A DNA stretch of 17,208 bases from Gammaproteobacteria bacterium. Its GTDB lineage: Bacteria; Pseudomonadota; Gammaproteobacteria; GRL18. The translations under genes and the position numbers were made by a program. The notes below the pieces were generated by a model, which was given only the letters and a program-made list of their open reading frames with translations, made no database searches and had not been told where the DNA came from. Shown in pieces: positions 6,059 through 13,539 of this stretch. Position 1 is the first letter of the stretch; each line of letters begins with the position of its first letter. The DNA lies in the NCBI GenBank assembly GCA_023144715.1, contig JAGLFC010000074.1, forward strand, positions 1 through 17,208, read 5' to 3'.

Positions 6059-7957
6059 TTAGGAACAATTTGATAGTAAAGAATGTTGTTGTATGGTATT
6101 GAGTAAGCCTTCACAATCAAGACCATAATCATGGTATATTTCTTGTTGTGTGGCGTGTTCAGGAAATATATCAGGCAAGCCTAAATTAATCACAGGGCAA
6201 ATGCTATTGAGGCTGATTAAACATTCATTGACTGCACTGCCAGCACCGCCTGATATACTATTATCTTCCACTGTAATTAATAGATCACTGCTTTGTGCCA
6301 AGTCTTGTGCTAATGAGGTATCTAAGGGTTTAACAAAACGCATATTAACGACTTTAACATGATAATCCGTTGACAGTATTTCGCTTGCTAGTAATATTTC
6401 ACTCAATAAACTCCCAAAATTTAAAAAGGTAATGTTGATTTTATCTGTCTTTTTATTATCAAAAATTAATAATCCTTTCCCTTTTTTAAGTGCGATAGAG
6501 TCCTGTTTATTAATTGCTTGTCCAGACCCTTTGCCTCTAGGATAACGCACAGCAACAGGGGAGTTGAGTGAAAATCCATAATCTAACATCTGATAACATT
6601 CATTTTCGTCAGCAGGAGTCATAATGGTCATATTAGGGATGCAACGCATAAAACTCAAATCAAAATTACCACTATGTGTTGCACCATCACTACCCACCAC
6701 GCCTGCTCGATCAATAGCAAATAATACAGGTAAATTTTGTATCGCCACATCATGAATTAATTGATCATAGGCACGTTGTAAAAATGAGGAATAAATAGCC
6801 ACAACAGGTTTTAAGCCTTCACATGCCATACCTGCGGCGAGAGTCACACAATGTTGTTCGGCAATACCTACATCATAATAACGATCAGGAAATTGTTGAG
6901 AAAACTCAACCAGTCCTGAGCCTTCACGCATGGCGGGTGTAATGGCGACTAACTGGGTAGTGTGTTGTGCTGTATCCATTATCCATTGGCTAAACACTTG
7001 GGTATACGTCAGTGATTGTGAGGTTTTTATGGATGTTTGGCTATAAAATCCCGGTGTGGTGGCATGGTATTGGGTGGGGTGCTGTTCAGCGGCTTCAAAG
7101 CCTTTACCTTTTTTAGTGACGATATGTAAAAATTGAGGTTCTGATAATTCTTTGATATTTTTGAGTGTGGTTAATAAAGTGGGTAAATCATGACCATCAA
7201 TAGGACCAATATAATTAAAGCCTAATTCCTCAAATAAAGTCCCCGGAATGACCATACCTTTGACATGCTCTTCGGCACGACAAGCAAGATCCCAAACAGA
7301 TGGCATAGAACTCAGCACTTTTTTAGAACCTGATTTCATGCTGCTGTAAAATTTACCCGATAATACTTTCGCTAAATAATTGGATAAGCCCCCCACATTG
7401 GGTGAAATAGACATATCATTATCATTTAAAATGACCAATAAATCAGTATTCATATCACCGGCATGATTGAGGGCTTCAAATGCCATTCCAGCCGTCATTG
7501 CACCATCTCCAATGACGGCAATTGAGTGTTGTTTGAGACCCATTTTTTCAGCGGCAATTGCCATGCCTAAAGCGGCACTAATAGAGGTACTGGAATGCCC
7601 AACACCAAAGGCATCATAAGGACTTTCAGAACGTTTAGGAAAACCTGAAAGACCATTTTTTTGACGAATGGTATCGAGTTGTTTAGCACGACCTGTTAAT
7701 ATTTTATGGGGGTATGCCTGATGTCCCACATCCCAAATTATTTTATCGTCAGGGGTATTAAAAATACAGTGTAATGCAATTGTTAATTCAACCGCACCCA
7801 AATTAGAAGACAGATGACCGCCTGTTTTATCTAAGGTGTGTAATAAATAGGCACGTAACTCTGTGGCAAGTACGTTTAACTGCTCTATATCCAAATTGCT
7901 TAAATCATCGGGTGATTGAATGGCATTTAATAGTGGATAATTGAACAGATTAGTCAT
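6059..7957 (-). CDS. dxs: 1-deoxy-D-xylulose-5-phosphate synthase (Dxs)
   Basis: Dxs condenses pyruvate and glyceraldehyde-3-phosphate into DXP, using thiamine diphosphate. This is the first step of the MEP isoprenoid pathway and also supplies thiamine and pyridoxal synthesis. The 632-aa protein is close to the usual 620-640. TGGHLSSNLG (45-54) contains the active-site His48/49 region. DVGHQAYPHKILTGR (76-90) is a Dxs signature. GDGAMTAGMAFEALN (150-164) through LNDND (177-181) form the ThDP/Mg site, with Asp151 and Asn180 as metal ligands. DVGIAEQH (362-369) supplies the catalytic Glu367. DRAGVVGSDGATH (416-428) and RYPRG (471-475) belong to the pyrimidine and phosphate-binding regions. It is the third gene of xseB-ispA-dxs, 48 nt after ispA, as in E. 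coli, linking DXP supply to prenyl elongation. No disruption is seen. Confidence 0.98.
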   Translation of the reverse strand: MTNLFNYPLLNAIQSPDDLSNLDIEQLNVLATELRAYLLHTLDKTGGHLSSNLGAVELTIALHCIFNTPDDKIIWDVGHQAYPHKILTGRAKQLDTIRQKNGLSGFPKRSESPYDAFGVGHSSTSISAALGMAIAAEKMGLKQHSIAVIGDGAMTAGMAFEALNHAGDMNTDLLVILNDNDMSISPNVGGLSNYLAKVLSGKFYSSMKSGSKKVLSSMPSVWDLACRAEEHVKGMVIPGTLFEELGFNYIGPIDGHDLPTLLTTLKNIKELSEPQFLHIVTKKGKGFEAAEQHPTQYHATTPGFYSQTSIKTSQSLTYTQVFSQWIMDTAQHTTQLVAITPAMREGSGLVEFSQQFPDRYYDVGIAEQHCVTLAAGMACEGLKPVVAIYSSFLQRAYDQLIHDVAIQNLPVLFAIDRAGVVGSDGATHSGNFDLSFMRCIPNMTIMTPADENECYQMLDYGFSLNSPVAVRYPRGKGSGQAINKQDSIALKKGKGLLIFDNKKTDKINITFLNFGSLLSEILLASEILSTDYHVKVVNMRFVKPLDTSLAQDLAQSSDLLITVEDNSISGGAGSAVNECLISLNSICPVINLGLPDIFPEHATQQEIYHDYGLDCEGLLNTIQQHSLLSNCS

Positions 7958-8005
7958 AACTTACTTTATTAAATAGCTTTGAAGAGTAGGTGAGTATACC
8001 TTAAT

Positions 8006-8890
8006 TTAGTGGCTACGGGTAATAATAAATTCAGACAGTTCTCGTAAAGGATCAGCCTTATGATCAAATTTTTCCAAATTTTGTAGGGCATTTTTATGAC
8101 ACTCTTGAGCCATTTTTTTTGCACCCTCAAGACCGAGCAAAGCAGGGTAGGTGGCTTTGTTTAAATGAATATCAGCCCCTTGTTGTTTACCTAAGGTCAA
8201 TGTATCCGATTCAATATCTAAAATATCATCTTTTATTTGAAAGGATAAGCCAATATTTTGAGCATAATGATCCAATGAGGTTAATTCATCAGTGGTTAAT
8301 ACCTCTGAACAGAGTGCCCCTAATTGTACACTGGCACGGATTAATGCGCCTGTTTTATGTTCGTGCATTATTTTTAATTGCGCCAGTGATAGTGTTTCTC
8401 CTGTGGAAGATAAATCAATTGCCTGTCCACCTGCCATACCCGCAATACCACTGCATTGTGCTAATATTTTTACCATCGCCACAATTTGCTTGTCGGTCAG
8501 TACTGTACTTTGTGTGAGTGCTTCAAAGGCGAGCGTTTGTAAGGCATCCCCTGTTAATAATGCGGTTGCTTCAGAAAATTTTTTATGACAGGTAGGTTTT
8601 CCACGACGTAAATCATCATTATCCATGGTAGGCATATCATCATGTACTAAGGAATAGCAATGGATAAGCTCAACAGCACAAGCAGGTGCATCTTGATGAT
8701 GAACATCAATATTAAGTGCCTGTCCTGTTAAATAGACTAATAGAGGGCGAATTCTTTTACCTCCATTAAAGGTACTATAGTGCATGGCTTGAGCGAGTTC
8801 ATCAGCAGTATGAGAATGTCTTTTGAATAATTGCTCAAGTGCTTGATCAACGTGTTGTTGATAATGTGTTATTAATGCTGTTAAAGACAC
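8006..8890 (-). CDS. ispA: Farnesyl diphosphate synthase (geranyltranstransferase) IspA
   Basis: IspA adds two isopentenyl diphosphates to DMAPP, giving farnesyl diphosphate for ubiquinone and undecaprenyl lipid synthesis. The 294-aa protein has FNGGKRIRP (41-49), the first Asp-rich motif DDMPTMDNDDLRRG (84-97) and the second DDILD (221-225) with the preceding FQIK. AGGQAIDL (153-160) is also conserved. The start is GTG at 8890. The xseB stop is three bases upstream, and the AAAGG that could serve as ribosome-binding site abuts the GTG with almost no spacing, so translation is likely coupled to xseB. Family length agrees with this start. The neighbours xseB and dxs confirm the classic operon. 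Confidence 0.97.
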   Translation of the reverse strand: MSLTALITHYQQHVDQALEQLFKRHSHTADELAQAMHYSTFNGGKRIRPLLVYLTGQALNIDVHHQDAPACAVELIHCYSLVHDDMPTMDNDDLRRGKPTCHKKFSEATALLTGDALQTLAFEALTQSTVLTDKQIVAMVKILAQCSGIAGMAGGQAIDLSSTGETLSLAQLKIMHEHKTGALIRASVQLGALCSEVLTTDELTSLDHYAQNIGLSFQIKDDILDIESDTLTLGKQQGADIHLNKATYPALLGLEGAKKMAQECHKNALQNLEKFDHKADPLRELSEFIITRSH

Positions 8891-8893
8891 CCT

Positions 8894-9148
8894 TTATACA
8901 CTCGATTTTGGCTTATTATTACCATTATCATAATCTTGTAATATAGGCTGATCATGATTGTCTAATAAAATTTTTACTTTTTGTTGGGCATCTGTTAGAG
9001 CCGTTTGACAAGAACGAGTTAAGTGAATACCTCGTTCAAAATTTTCTAGGGATTCTTCTAAGTTTAAATCACCATGTTCTAGGGCATCCACTAATTTTTC
9101 TAACTCATTTAATGAAGATTCAAAGTTAAAACTTTTTTCTTGATCCAT
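8894..9148 (-). CDS. xseB: Exodeoxyribonuclease VII small subunit XseB
   Basis: XseB is the small subunit that assembles with XseA into exonuclease VII, which degrades single-stranded DNA from both ends. The helical core NFESSLNELEKLVDALEHGDLNLEESLENFERG is the family signature, followed by a second helix and an acidic/Asn-rich tail. The longest open frame starts at 9190 (98 aa). The Met at 9148 is preceded by AAGGA with a 7-nt gap (9156-9160) and gives 84 aa, close to the usual 80, whereas 9190 has no ribosome-binding site. The extra 14 residues in the long form are Lys/Asn-rich and not family-like. It is first of the xseB-ispA-dxs operon. xseA is not in this window. Confidence 0.93.
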   Translation of the reverse strand: MDQEKSFNFESSLNELEKLVDALEHGDLNLEESLENFERGIHLTRSCQTALTDAQQKVKILLDNHDQPILQDYDNGNNKPKSSV

Positions 9149-9155
9149 ATTTTTT

Positions 9156-9160
9156 TCCTT
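9156..9160 (-). promoter_or_regulatory. Ribosome-binding site deciding the xseB start
   Basis: AAGGA on the minus strand ends 7 nt before the ATG at 9148. The alternative ATG at 9190 is preceded only by CTGAAATTT, so the shorter 84-aa XseB is favoured. Confidence 0.6.
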
Positions 9161-9225
9161 ATCCATTTCATTTATATTTTTTTTTGTCATAAATTTCAGC
9201 TTATTCGAGGTTTTAGGTCAGTTAA

Positions 9226-9234
9226 TGCTATAAT
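9226..9234 (+). promoter_or_regulatory. Extended -10 promoter for the CNP1-like/pcnB unit
   Basis: TGCTATAAT is a perfect extended -10 element (TGn plus consensus TATAAT) on the plus strand. No -35 match is seen at 17 nt, which extended -10 promoters can tolerate. Transcription would start near 9241, giving a leader of about 68 nt. It overlaps the oppositely directed promoter for xseB. Confidence 0.5.
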
Positions 9235-9261
9235 TGTAATATTGCACTTGCCTATGGTAAA
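9233..9261 (-). promoter_or_regulatory. Putative xseB-ispA-dxs promoter
   Basis: On the minus strand, TTTACC (-35, four of six, at 9256-9261) is separated by exactly 17 nt from TACAAT (-10, five of six, at 9233-9238). Transcription would start near 9226, leaving about 78 nt before the 9148 start codon. The -10 box overlaps that of the divergent plus-strand promoter by two bases. Confidence 0.45.
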
Positions 9262-9272
9262 GATATTTAAGC

Positions 9273-9288
9273 TTTATTTATAAATAAA
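9273..9288. repeat. 16-bp perfect palindrome in the CNP1-like gene leader
   Basis: TTTATTTATAAATAAA reads the same on both strands. It lies downstream of the predicted start point and 20 bases before the ATG at 9309. All bases are A or T, so it is a modest hairpin at RNA level. It could be a dimeric repressor site or chance in AT-rich DNA. Confidence 0.35.
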
Positions 9289-9308
9289 AAGAGAGAGTTT
9301 AATTTTTT

Positions 9309-9923
9309 ATGATGAATAACTACCCTATAAAACATATAAAATTATTATTTAAAAGCGTGATTACTAGCCTAATAATACTCAGTTTATCTATTTATAGTGT
9401 TACTGCGGTAGCAGATGTTTGGAATAAGTGGGGAGGATTCAAAGATGAATATAAAGATAATGATAATGCCGATGAGTATGTTTGGAAAGAAGAAACTACC
9501 CAATTACCAACTTATCCTAAAAATAGTGATTTATTAAAAATCATGGGACCTGCTGCTTATCGAAATTATCAATATTTAATTGATGGCAAAACACTGACGG
9601 TCGGTAGTGATGGTGTTATACGTTTTAGTTTGGTGATTCGTTCAAGCAGTGGTTCAGATAATGTTCTGTTTGATGGTTTACGTTGTCATACAGGGCAAGC
9701 GATTCATTATGCCTATGGTATTACCAATAATGAGGGCCAAAAAAGCTTTAATAAAAAAACTAAACCACAATGGAAACCATTTCGTTCTGATGGTGTCATG
9801 GGCTATAGCACTCTTTTAGCCATGAGCTATTTTTGTGATCCAAATAGCGTACCACTGACACGCCATGAAATTATACAAAATATAAAATATGGTAAAGGGC
9901 CTGTGGATGGTCTTTATAATTAA
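9309..9923 (+). CDS. CNP1-like family exported protein
   Basis: The 204-aa protein begins with a signal peptide: basic n-region (Lys9, Lys11, Lys15), hydrophobic core (about 17-32) and a likely cleavage site AVA/D after residue 35, so it should be periplasmic or otherwise envelope-located. The mature part resembles the CNP1 (cryptic neisserial protein) family: a VWKEE...LPTYP block (58-70), FDGLRCHTG (121-129) and a second Cys at 176 that could pair with Cys126. CNP1 proteins have no established function. The start has ATG ATG at 9309/9312, with a GAGAGAG purine stretch 11-15 bases upstream. pcnB follows two bases after the stop, so this gene is upstream in the pcnB-folK-panB transcript. It has no obvious functional relation to poly(A) metabolism. 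Confidence 0.75.
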   Translation: MMNNYPIKHIKLLFKSVITSLIILSLSIYSVTAVADVWNKWGGFKDEYKDNDNADEYVWKEETTQLPTYPKNSDLLKIMGPAAYRNYQYLIDGKTLTVGSDGVIRFSLVIRSSSGSDNVLFDGLRCHTGQAIHYAYGITNNEGQKSFNKKTKPQWKPFRSDGVMGYSTLLAMSYFCDPNSVPLTRHEIIQNIKYGKGPVDGLYN

Positions 9924-9925
9924 TT

Positions 9926-11278
9926 ATGAATATACAAAAACATATTATCCAAAAAAAAAATCACTCAATTAAAAAAGAGGCGATTAGTAATAATGCCTTA
10001 AAAGTACTTTATCGCCTGAATGAAGCAGGTTATCAAGCATATCTTGTGGGAGGAGCCGTCAGGGACTTACTGTTAGGAAAGCAACCTAAAGATTTTGATG
10101 TTGCTACTAATGCACGCCCTGATGAAGTCAAAGCATTATTTCGTAATTGCCGTTTGATTGGTCGCCGTTTTCGTTTAGCACATATTTTATATGGTCGTGA
10201 TTTGATTGAAGTTGCCACATTTCGTGGCCCTCATGATGGCAAAAATATTCATCGAGCCAATCAAAATAAAGAAGGGCGTATTACACGCGATAATGTCTAT
10301 GGGAGTCTTGAAGAAGATGCAGTACGCAGAGATTTTACCATTAATGCCTTGTATTATAATATTAAAGATGAGTCTATTGTTGATTTAACCAGAGGTATAA
10401 ATGACCTTAATGATCATACTATCCGTATGATTGGTGATACAGAAACACGTTATAAAGAAGATCCTGTTAGAATGCTTAGAGCCATTCGTTTTGCTGCTAA
10501 ACTGGATTTTAAGATGGAACAGCAAACCCATGATCTTATTTTTAAGTTAAGTGATTTATTAAATGATATTCCTGTGGCTCGTTTATTTGATGAAACTCTA
10601 AAATTATTTCAAGGGGGTTATGGGTGTAAATGTTTTTTTCTGCTGAGAGAATATAATATTTTTACACTCTTATTTCCCATGACTGAAGCGGCTATTTTAA
10701 CAGAAGCTGAGGCAAACAATAATCAAGACACATTGAATATAATAGAACAAGCATTAATCAATACGGATGATCGTATTACTCAAGGAAAATCAGTCAATCC
10801 TGCTTTTTTTCTTGCGGTATTACTCTGGAAAGCCATGCAGGATTATAAGCGTCAATTTATTAAAATGGGTCAACATGACATGGAAGCTTTATTCAGTGCC
10901 AGCCATGAAGTCATTATACGACAACAAGCACATACGTCTATTCCTAAGCGGTTAAGTTTGATGATGCGAGAAATTTGGCATCTACAAGCACAATTACAGC
11001 ATCCTACACGTAAAAGAGCATTGCGTACCTTAGAAAATAAACGTTTTCGTGCTGCTTATGATTTTTTATTATTAAGAAATCAAGTGTCTGAACAAGCATT
11101 AACAGAGGTGTGTCAATGGTGGACAGAAATACAACTAAAATCACCCACAGAGCAAAAAAAGTTATGTGATGCCTTAGGTTATACCCCTAAAAAGTCAGCC
11201 AAACGTAGAAAACGCCGTAAAAAAAAGACGCATACATCCACTATTGTGAATGATTTTATTGTCAAGCCTAGCGAATGA
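9926..11278 (+). CDS. pcnB: Poly(A) polymerase I (PcnB)
   Basis: PcnB adds 3' poly(A) tails that speed RNA decay; it belongs to the class II tRNA nucleotidyltransferase superfamily. LVGGAVRDLLLGKQPKDFDVAT (40-61) contains the G-G/S nucleotide-binding turn and the catalytic Asp pair (Asp56, Asp58). FRNCRLIGRRFRLAHI (72-87), EVATFRG (95-101) and RRDFTINAL (134-142) with RMLRAIRFAAKLDF (182-195) are standard for PcnB rather than CCA-adding enzyme. The C-terminus (about 425-440) is a Lys/Arg tract (AKRRKRRKKKTH) likely to bind RNA, as in E. coli PcnB. A run of ten A at 9951-9960 lies within codons 9-12 and could be slippage-prone. It overlaps folK by ATGA. Confidence 0.95.
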   Translation: MNIQKHIIQKKNHSIKKEAISNNALKVLYRLNEAGYQAYLVGGAVRDLLLGKQPKDFDVATNARPDEVKALFRNCRLIGRRFRLAHILYGRDLIEVATFRGPHDGKNIHRANQNKEGRITRDNVYGSLEEDAVRRDFTINALYYNIKDESIVDLTRGINDLNDHTIRMIGDTETRYKEDPVRMLRAIRFAAKLDFKMEQQTHDLIFKLSDLLNDIPVARLFDETLKLFQGGYGCKCFFLLREYNIFTLLFPMTEAAILTEAEANNNQDTLNIIEQALINTDDRITQGKSVNPAFFLAVLLWKAMQDYKRQFIKMGQHDMEALFSASHEVIIRQQAHTSIPKRLSLMMREIWHLQAQLQHPTRKRALRTLENKRFRAAYDFLLLRNQVSEQALTEVCQWWTEIQLKSPTEQKKLCDALGYTPKKSAKRRKRRKKKTHTSTIVNDFIVKPSE

Positions 11279-11775
11279 TTGTTTATATTGGTCTAGGCAG
11301 TAATTTAGACGTTCCATTCATTCAGTTACAAAATGCGATTAGTCATATCAATAATCATCACCAATTAACACTATTGAACATTTCTAGCCTTTATCAAAGT
11401 CAGGCTCTGACATTACCAAATACTGCTCAACAAAATGATTATCTCAATGCCGTGGTTAAGCTAGAAACCGCGTTAAGTGCCGAGCAATTATTACGAGTAT
11501 TGCATAACATTGAAGCCTTACAAGGGCGTGAACGTGTGTCTAAATGGGCGGCTCGCACACTGGATTTAGATATACTCTTATATGGTGATTATAAGATTAA
11601 TACTGAACAATTAATCATTCCTCATAGTCAGATAGCCCAACGAAATTTTGTGATTCACCCCTTATTTGAAATTGCAGGATCAATAACCCTACCTGAATTG
11701 GGTCTGTTATCAGATTTGGCAACAACAACATCATGGGATGGTTTAAAAAAACTCAATAGAAGCCTATTATTATGA
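11275..11775 (+). CDS. folK: HPPK: 2-amino-4-hydroxy-6-hydroxymethyldihydropteridine pyrophosphokinase
   Basis: FolK transfers pyrophosphate from ATP to 6-hydroxymethyl-7,8-dihydropterin, a step in dihydrofolate synthesis. The 166-aa length is usual. IGLGSNL (5-11) is the N-terminal substrate loop, QNDYLNAVV (53-61) the pterin-contact strand, and RTLDLDILLYG (94-104) carries the Mg-binding Asp97 and Asp99. IPHSQIAQRNFVIHPL (115-130) matches the conserved C-terminal block. It starts inside the pcnB stop (ATGA, 11275-11278) and ends inside the panB start (11772-11775), so three genes are translationally chained. pcnB-folK-panB is a common gammaproteobacterial order. Secure. Confidence 0.96.
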   Translation: MIVYIGLGSNLDVPFIQLQNAISHINNHHQLTLLNISSLYQSQALTLPNTAQQNDYLNAVVKLETALSAEQLLRVLHNIEALQGRERVSKWAARTLDLDILLYGDYKINTEQLIIPHSQIAQRNFVIHPLFEIAGSITLPELGLLSDLATTTSWDGLKKLNRSLLL

Positions 11776-12569
11776 ATAAAATAACACTGACCACCTTAAA
11801 TAATATGAAACAATCAGGTGAAAAGTTTACCTGTTTGACCGCCTATGATGCCAGTTTTGCTATTGCACAAGAAAATGCAGGTATTGAAGTGATATTAATT
11901 GGTGATTCTTTAGGTATGGTGATAAAAGGGCAGTTCAGTACCTTATCGGTTTCTATGGATGATATGATTTACCACAGTGCCAATGTGTCTCGAGTGTGTC
12001 AAAAATCACTCATTATGGCGGATTTACCTTTTGCCGCTGATATTACCAAAGAAGAAGCCTATCGTAATTCAGCACGTTTGATCAGCGAAGGAGGGGCACA
12101 TATTGTAAAAATTGAAGGGGGAGCAACTATGTTAGAGACTGTTCAATTTTTAGCACAACGTGGTATTGCAGTATGCTCACATTTAGGCTTGTTGCCTCAA
12201 TCTGTTTATAAAGTAGGTGGTTATCGTATTCAAGGACGTACTGAAGAAGAGGCAGAAAAAATATTAGATGATGCCATTGCTTTGGAAGCAGCAGGAACAG
12301 ATTTACTCTTATTAGAATGTGTACCTACGGCTTTAGCCACTCGTATTACAAAAAATATTAGTATTCCAGTGATTGGTATTGGTGCAGGTGCAACCTGTGA
12401 TGCACAAGTATTAGTCAGTTATGATATATTGGGTTTAACTCATGGTAAGCCTGCTCGTTTTGTCAAAAATTTTTTAACGGACACTCTCTCTATACAAGAT
12501 GCCTTTAAAGAATATGTTAAACAAGTGAAAGAAGGTCATTTCCCCTCAAATGAACATACTTTTGATTAA
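11772..12569 (+). CDS. panB: Ketopantoate hydroxymethyltransferase PanB
   Basis: PanB makes ketopantoate from alpha-ketoisovalerate and 5,10-methylene-tetrahydrofolate, the first committed pantothenate (CoA) step. The 265-aa TIM-barrel enzyme has LTAYD (22-26), IGDSLGMV (43-50) with metal ligand Asp45, MADLPF (82-87) with Asp84, KIEGG (113-117) with Glu115, HLGLLPQ (137-143), and LLLECVP (179-185) with catalytic Glu182, all matching known positions. It is translationally coupled to folK, which is biochemically sensible because PanB consumes a folate cofactor. The usual next gene, panC, is absent here: the downstream gene is yehS-like with its own promoter. The panD/panC functions must lie elsewhere or be lacking. 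Confidence 0.97.
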   Translation: MNKITLTTLNNMKQSGEKFTCLTAYDASFAIAQENAGIEVILIGDSLGMVIKGQFSTLSVSMDDMIYHSANVSRVCQKSLIMADLPFAADITKEEAYRNSARLISEGGAHIVKIEGGATMLETVQFLAQRGIAVCSHLGLLPQSVYKVGGYRIQGRTEEEAEKILDDAIALEAAGTDLLLLECVPTALATRITKNISIPVIGIGAGATCDAQVLVSYDILGLTHGKPARFVKNFLTDTLSIQDAFKEYVKQVKEGHFPSNEHTFD

Positions 12570-12598
12570 CGTTCTGAATCACTTAGAAAAGCGATGTT

Positions 12599-12627
12599 CT
12601 GTCAATTAGATGAATCGTGTGTATAAT
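12599..12627 (+). promoter_or_regulatory. Sigma70-type promoter of the yehS-DUF2956-DUF808 unit
   Basis: CTGTCA (-35, four of six, 12599-12604) is separated by 17 nt from a perfect TATAAT (12622-12627). Transcription would start near 12634, and the leader runs about 34 nt to the ATG at 12668. This is the best-formed promoter in the window, and it separates the panB unit from the next three genes. Confidence 0.6.
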
Positions 12628-12667
12628 GACAATTGAAAGACTTTATTGAACATTATTAGGTTATGCT

Positions 12668-13165
12668 ATGACAAATAACGATGTATTACGACGAGTGCGC
12701 TATATCTTTGATTTTAATGATGACAAAATGATAGCAATTTTTGCATTGGCAGATGATCAGGTGACTCGTGAGCAATTAAGTGATTGGCTCAAAAAAGAAG
12801 ACGTACCCGAATTTAAAAAATTATCAGATAAACAATTGGCCATTTTTTTAAATGGTTTAATTAATGATAAACGAGGGAAAAAAGAAGGTCCTCAACACCC
12901 ACCAGAAAACCGTTTGACCAATAATCTTGTGTTTATGAAATTGAAAATAGCCTTCAATCAAAAGGCAGAAGATGTATTGAAAATGTTAAATTTGGCAGAT
13001 TTTCAATTAAGCAAGCATGAGCTGAGTGCTTTTTTTCGTAAACCGGGTCATAAGCATTATCGTGAATGTAAAGATCAAATCTTACGCATGTACTTAAAAG
13101 GTTTACAATTAAGTTATCGTAAGACAGGTCAAACCACTAGCGATTTTAAATGGAAAGGGCAATAG
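12668..13165 (+). CDS. yehS: YehS-like DUF1456 protein
   Basis: The 165-aa protein matches the YehS/DUF1456 family, conserved in gammaproteobacteria without a proven function. It contains two similar halves. The first (about 3-67) begins NNDVLRRVRYIFDF and ends in AIFLNGLI. The second (about 84-145) begins NNLVFMKLKIAFN and ends in RMYLKGL. This is an internal duplication of a small helical unit, each copy with a Leu-rich helix, a loop, and a W/F-(F/L)-(K/R)-K-x-(D/G) turn. A C-terminal YRECKDQ (128-134 region) is also typical. AGG precedes the ATG by 7 nt. The gene is one base from the DUF2956 gene, so the two are certainly co-transcribed. No DNA-binding or enzyme motif is evident. Confidence 0.88.
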   Translation: MTNNDVLRRVRYIFDFNDDKMIAIFALADDQVTREQLSDWLKKEDVPEFKKLSDKQLAIFLNGLINDKRGKKEGPQHPPENRLTNNLVFMKLKIAFNQKAEDVLKMLNLADFQLSKHELSAFFRKPGHKHYRECKDQILRMYLKGLQLSYRKTGQTTSDFKWKGQ

Positions 13166-13166
13166 A

Positions 13167-13529
13167 ATGTCTGGCTATCATAAAAAAAGAGTCGATAATA
13201 AAAATAATCAGCCAATTTCTGATCAAATTGTTGACGAAGCCATGACGATTGCAAAGGGAATTCAAACACCCAAACAAACGAAGGATCAGACTAAATTAAT
13301 TGCTCAGGGCATACAAAAAGGAATTGCCGAATATAAGAAACAACAAAAAGTAAAAGCACGACAACACAATAAAGAAAAAAAGAAACAACTTAAAAAACAA
13401 AACGATAGCAGTGATCTAACTCCTGACTTCAATACACAAAATCCTTGTAAAATACAGTGGTTAGCATGGAGTTTGCTTGTTATCAGTTGGTTAGGAATGG
13501 CTTTTTTTATAATACAAAATAACTCTTAA
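13167..13529 (+). CDS. DUF2956-like small tail-anchored protein
   Basis: This 120-aa protein resembles DUF2956, a small gammaproteobacterial family of unknown function. Its conserved centre is IAKGIQTPKQTKDQTKLIAQGIQKGIAEYKK (about 28-58), a helix with two IAxGIQ repeats. A very Lys/Gln-rich charged helix follows (about 57-80, probable coiled coil). One hydrophobic segment (about 97-116) ends the protein, so it is probably tail-anchored in the inner membrane with its basic domain in the cytoplasm. It starts one base after the yehS-like stop and ends 10 nt before the DUF808 gene, whose product is also an inner-membrane protein. The basic helix might bind nucleic acid or phospholipid head groups, but that is speculation. 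Confidence 0.75.
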   Translation: MSGYHKKRVDNKNNQPISDQIVDEAMTIAKGIQTPKQTKDQTKLIAQGIQKGIAEYKKQQKVKARQHNKEKKKQLKKQNDSSDLTPDFNTQNPCKIQWLAWSLLVISWLGMAFFIIQNNS

Positions 13530-13539
13530 AGGAAATCAA

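Noticed and set aside
8119..8588. Plus-strand frames of 98 and 132 codons opposite ispA
   Set aside because: Shadow frames of a well-conserved gene, with no ribosome-binding site or recognisable domain.
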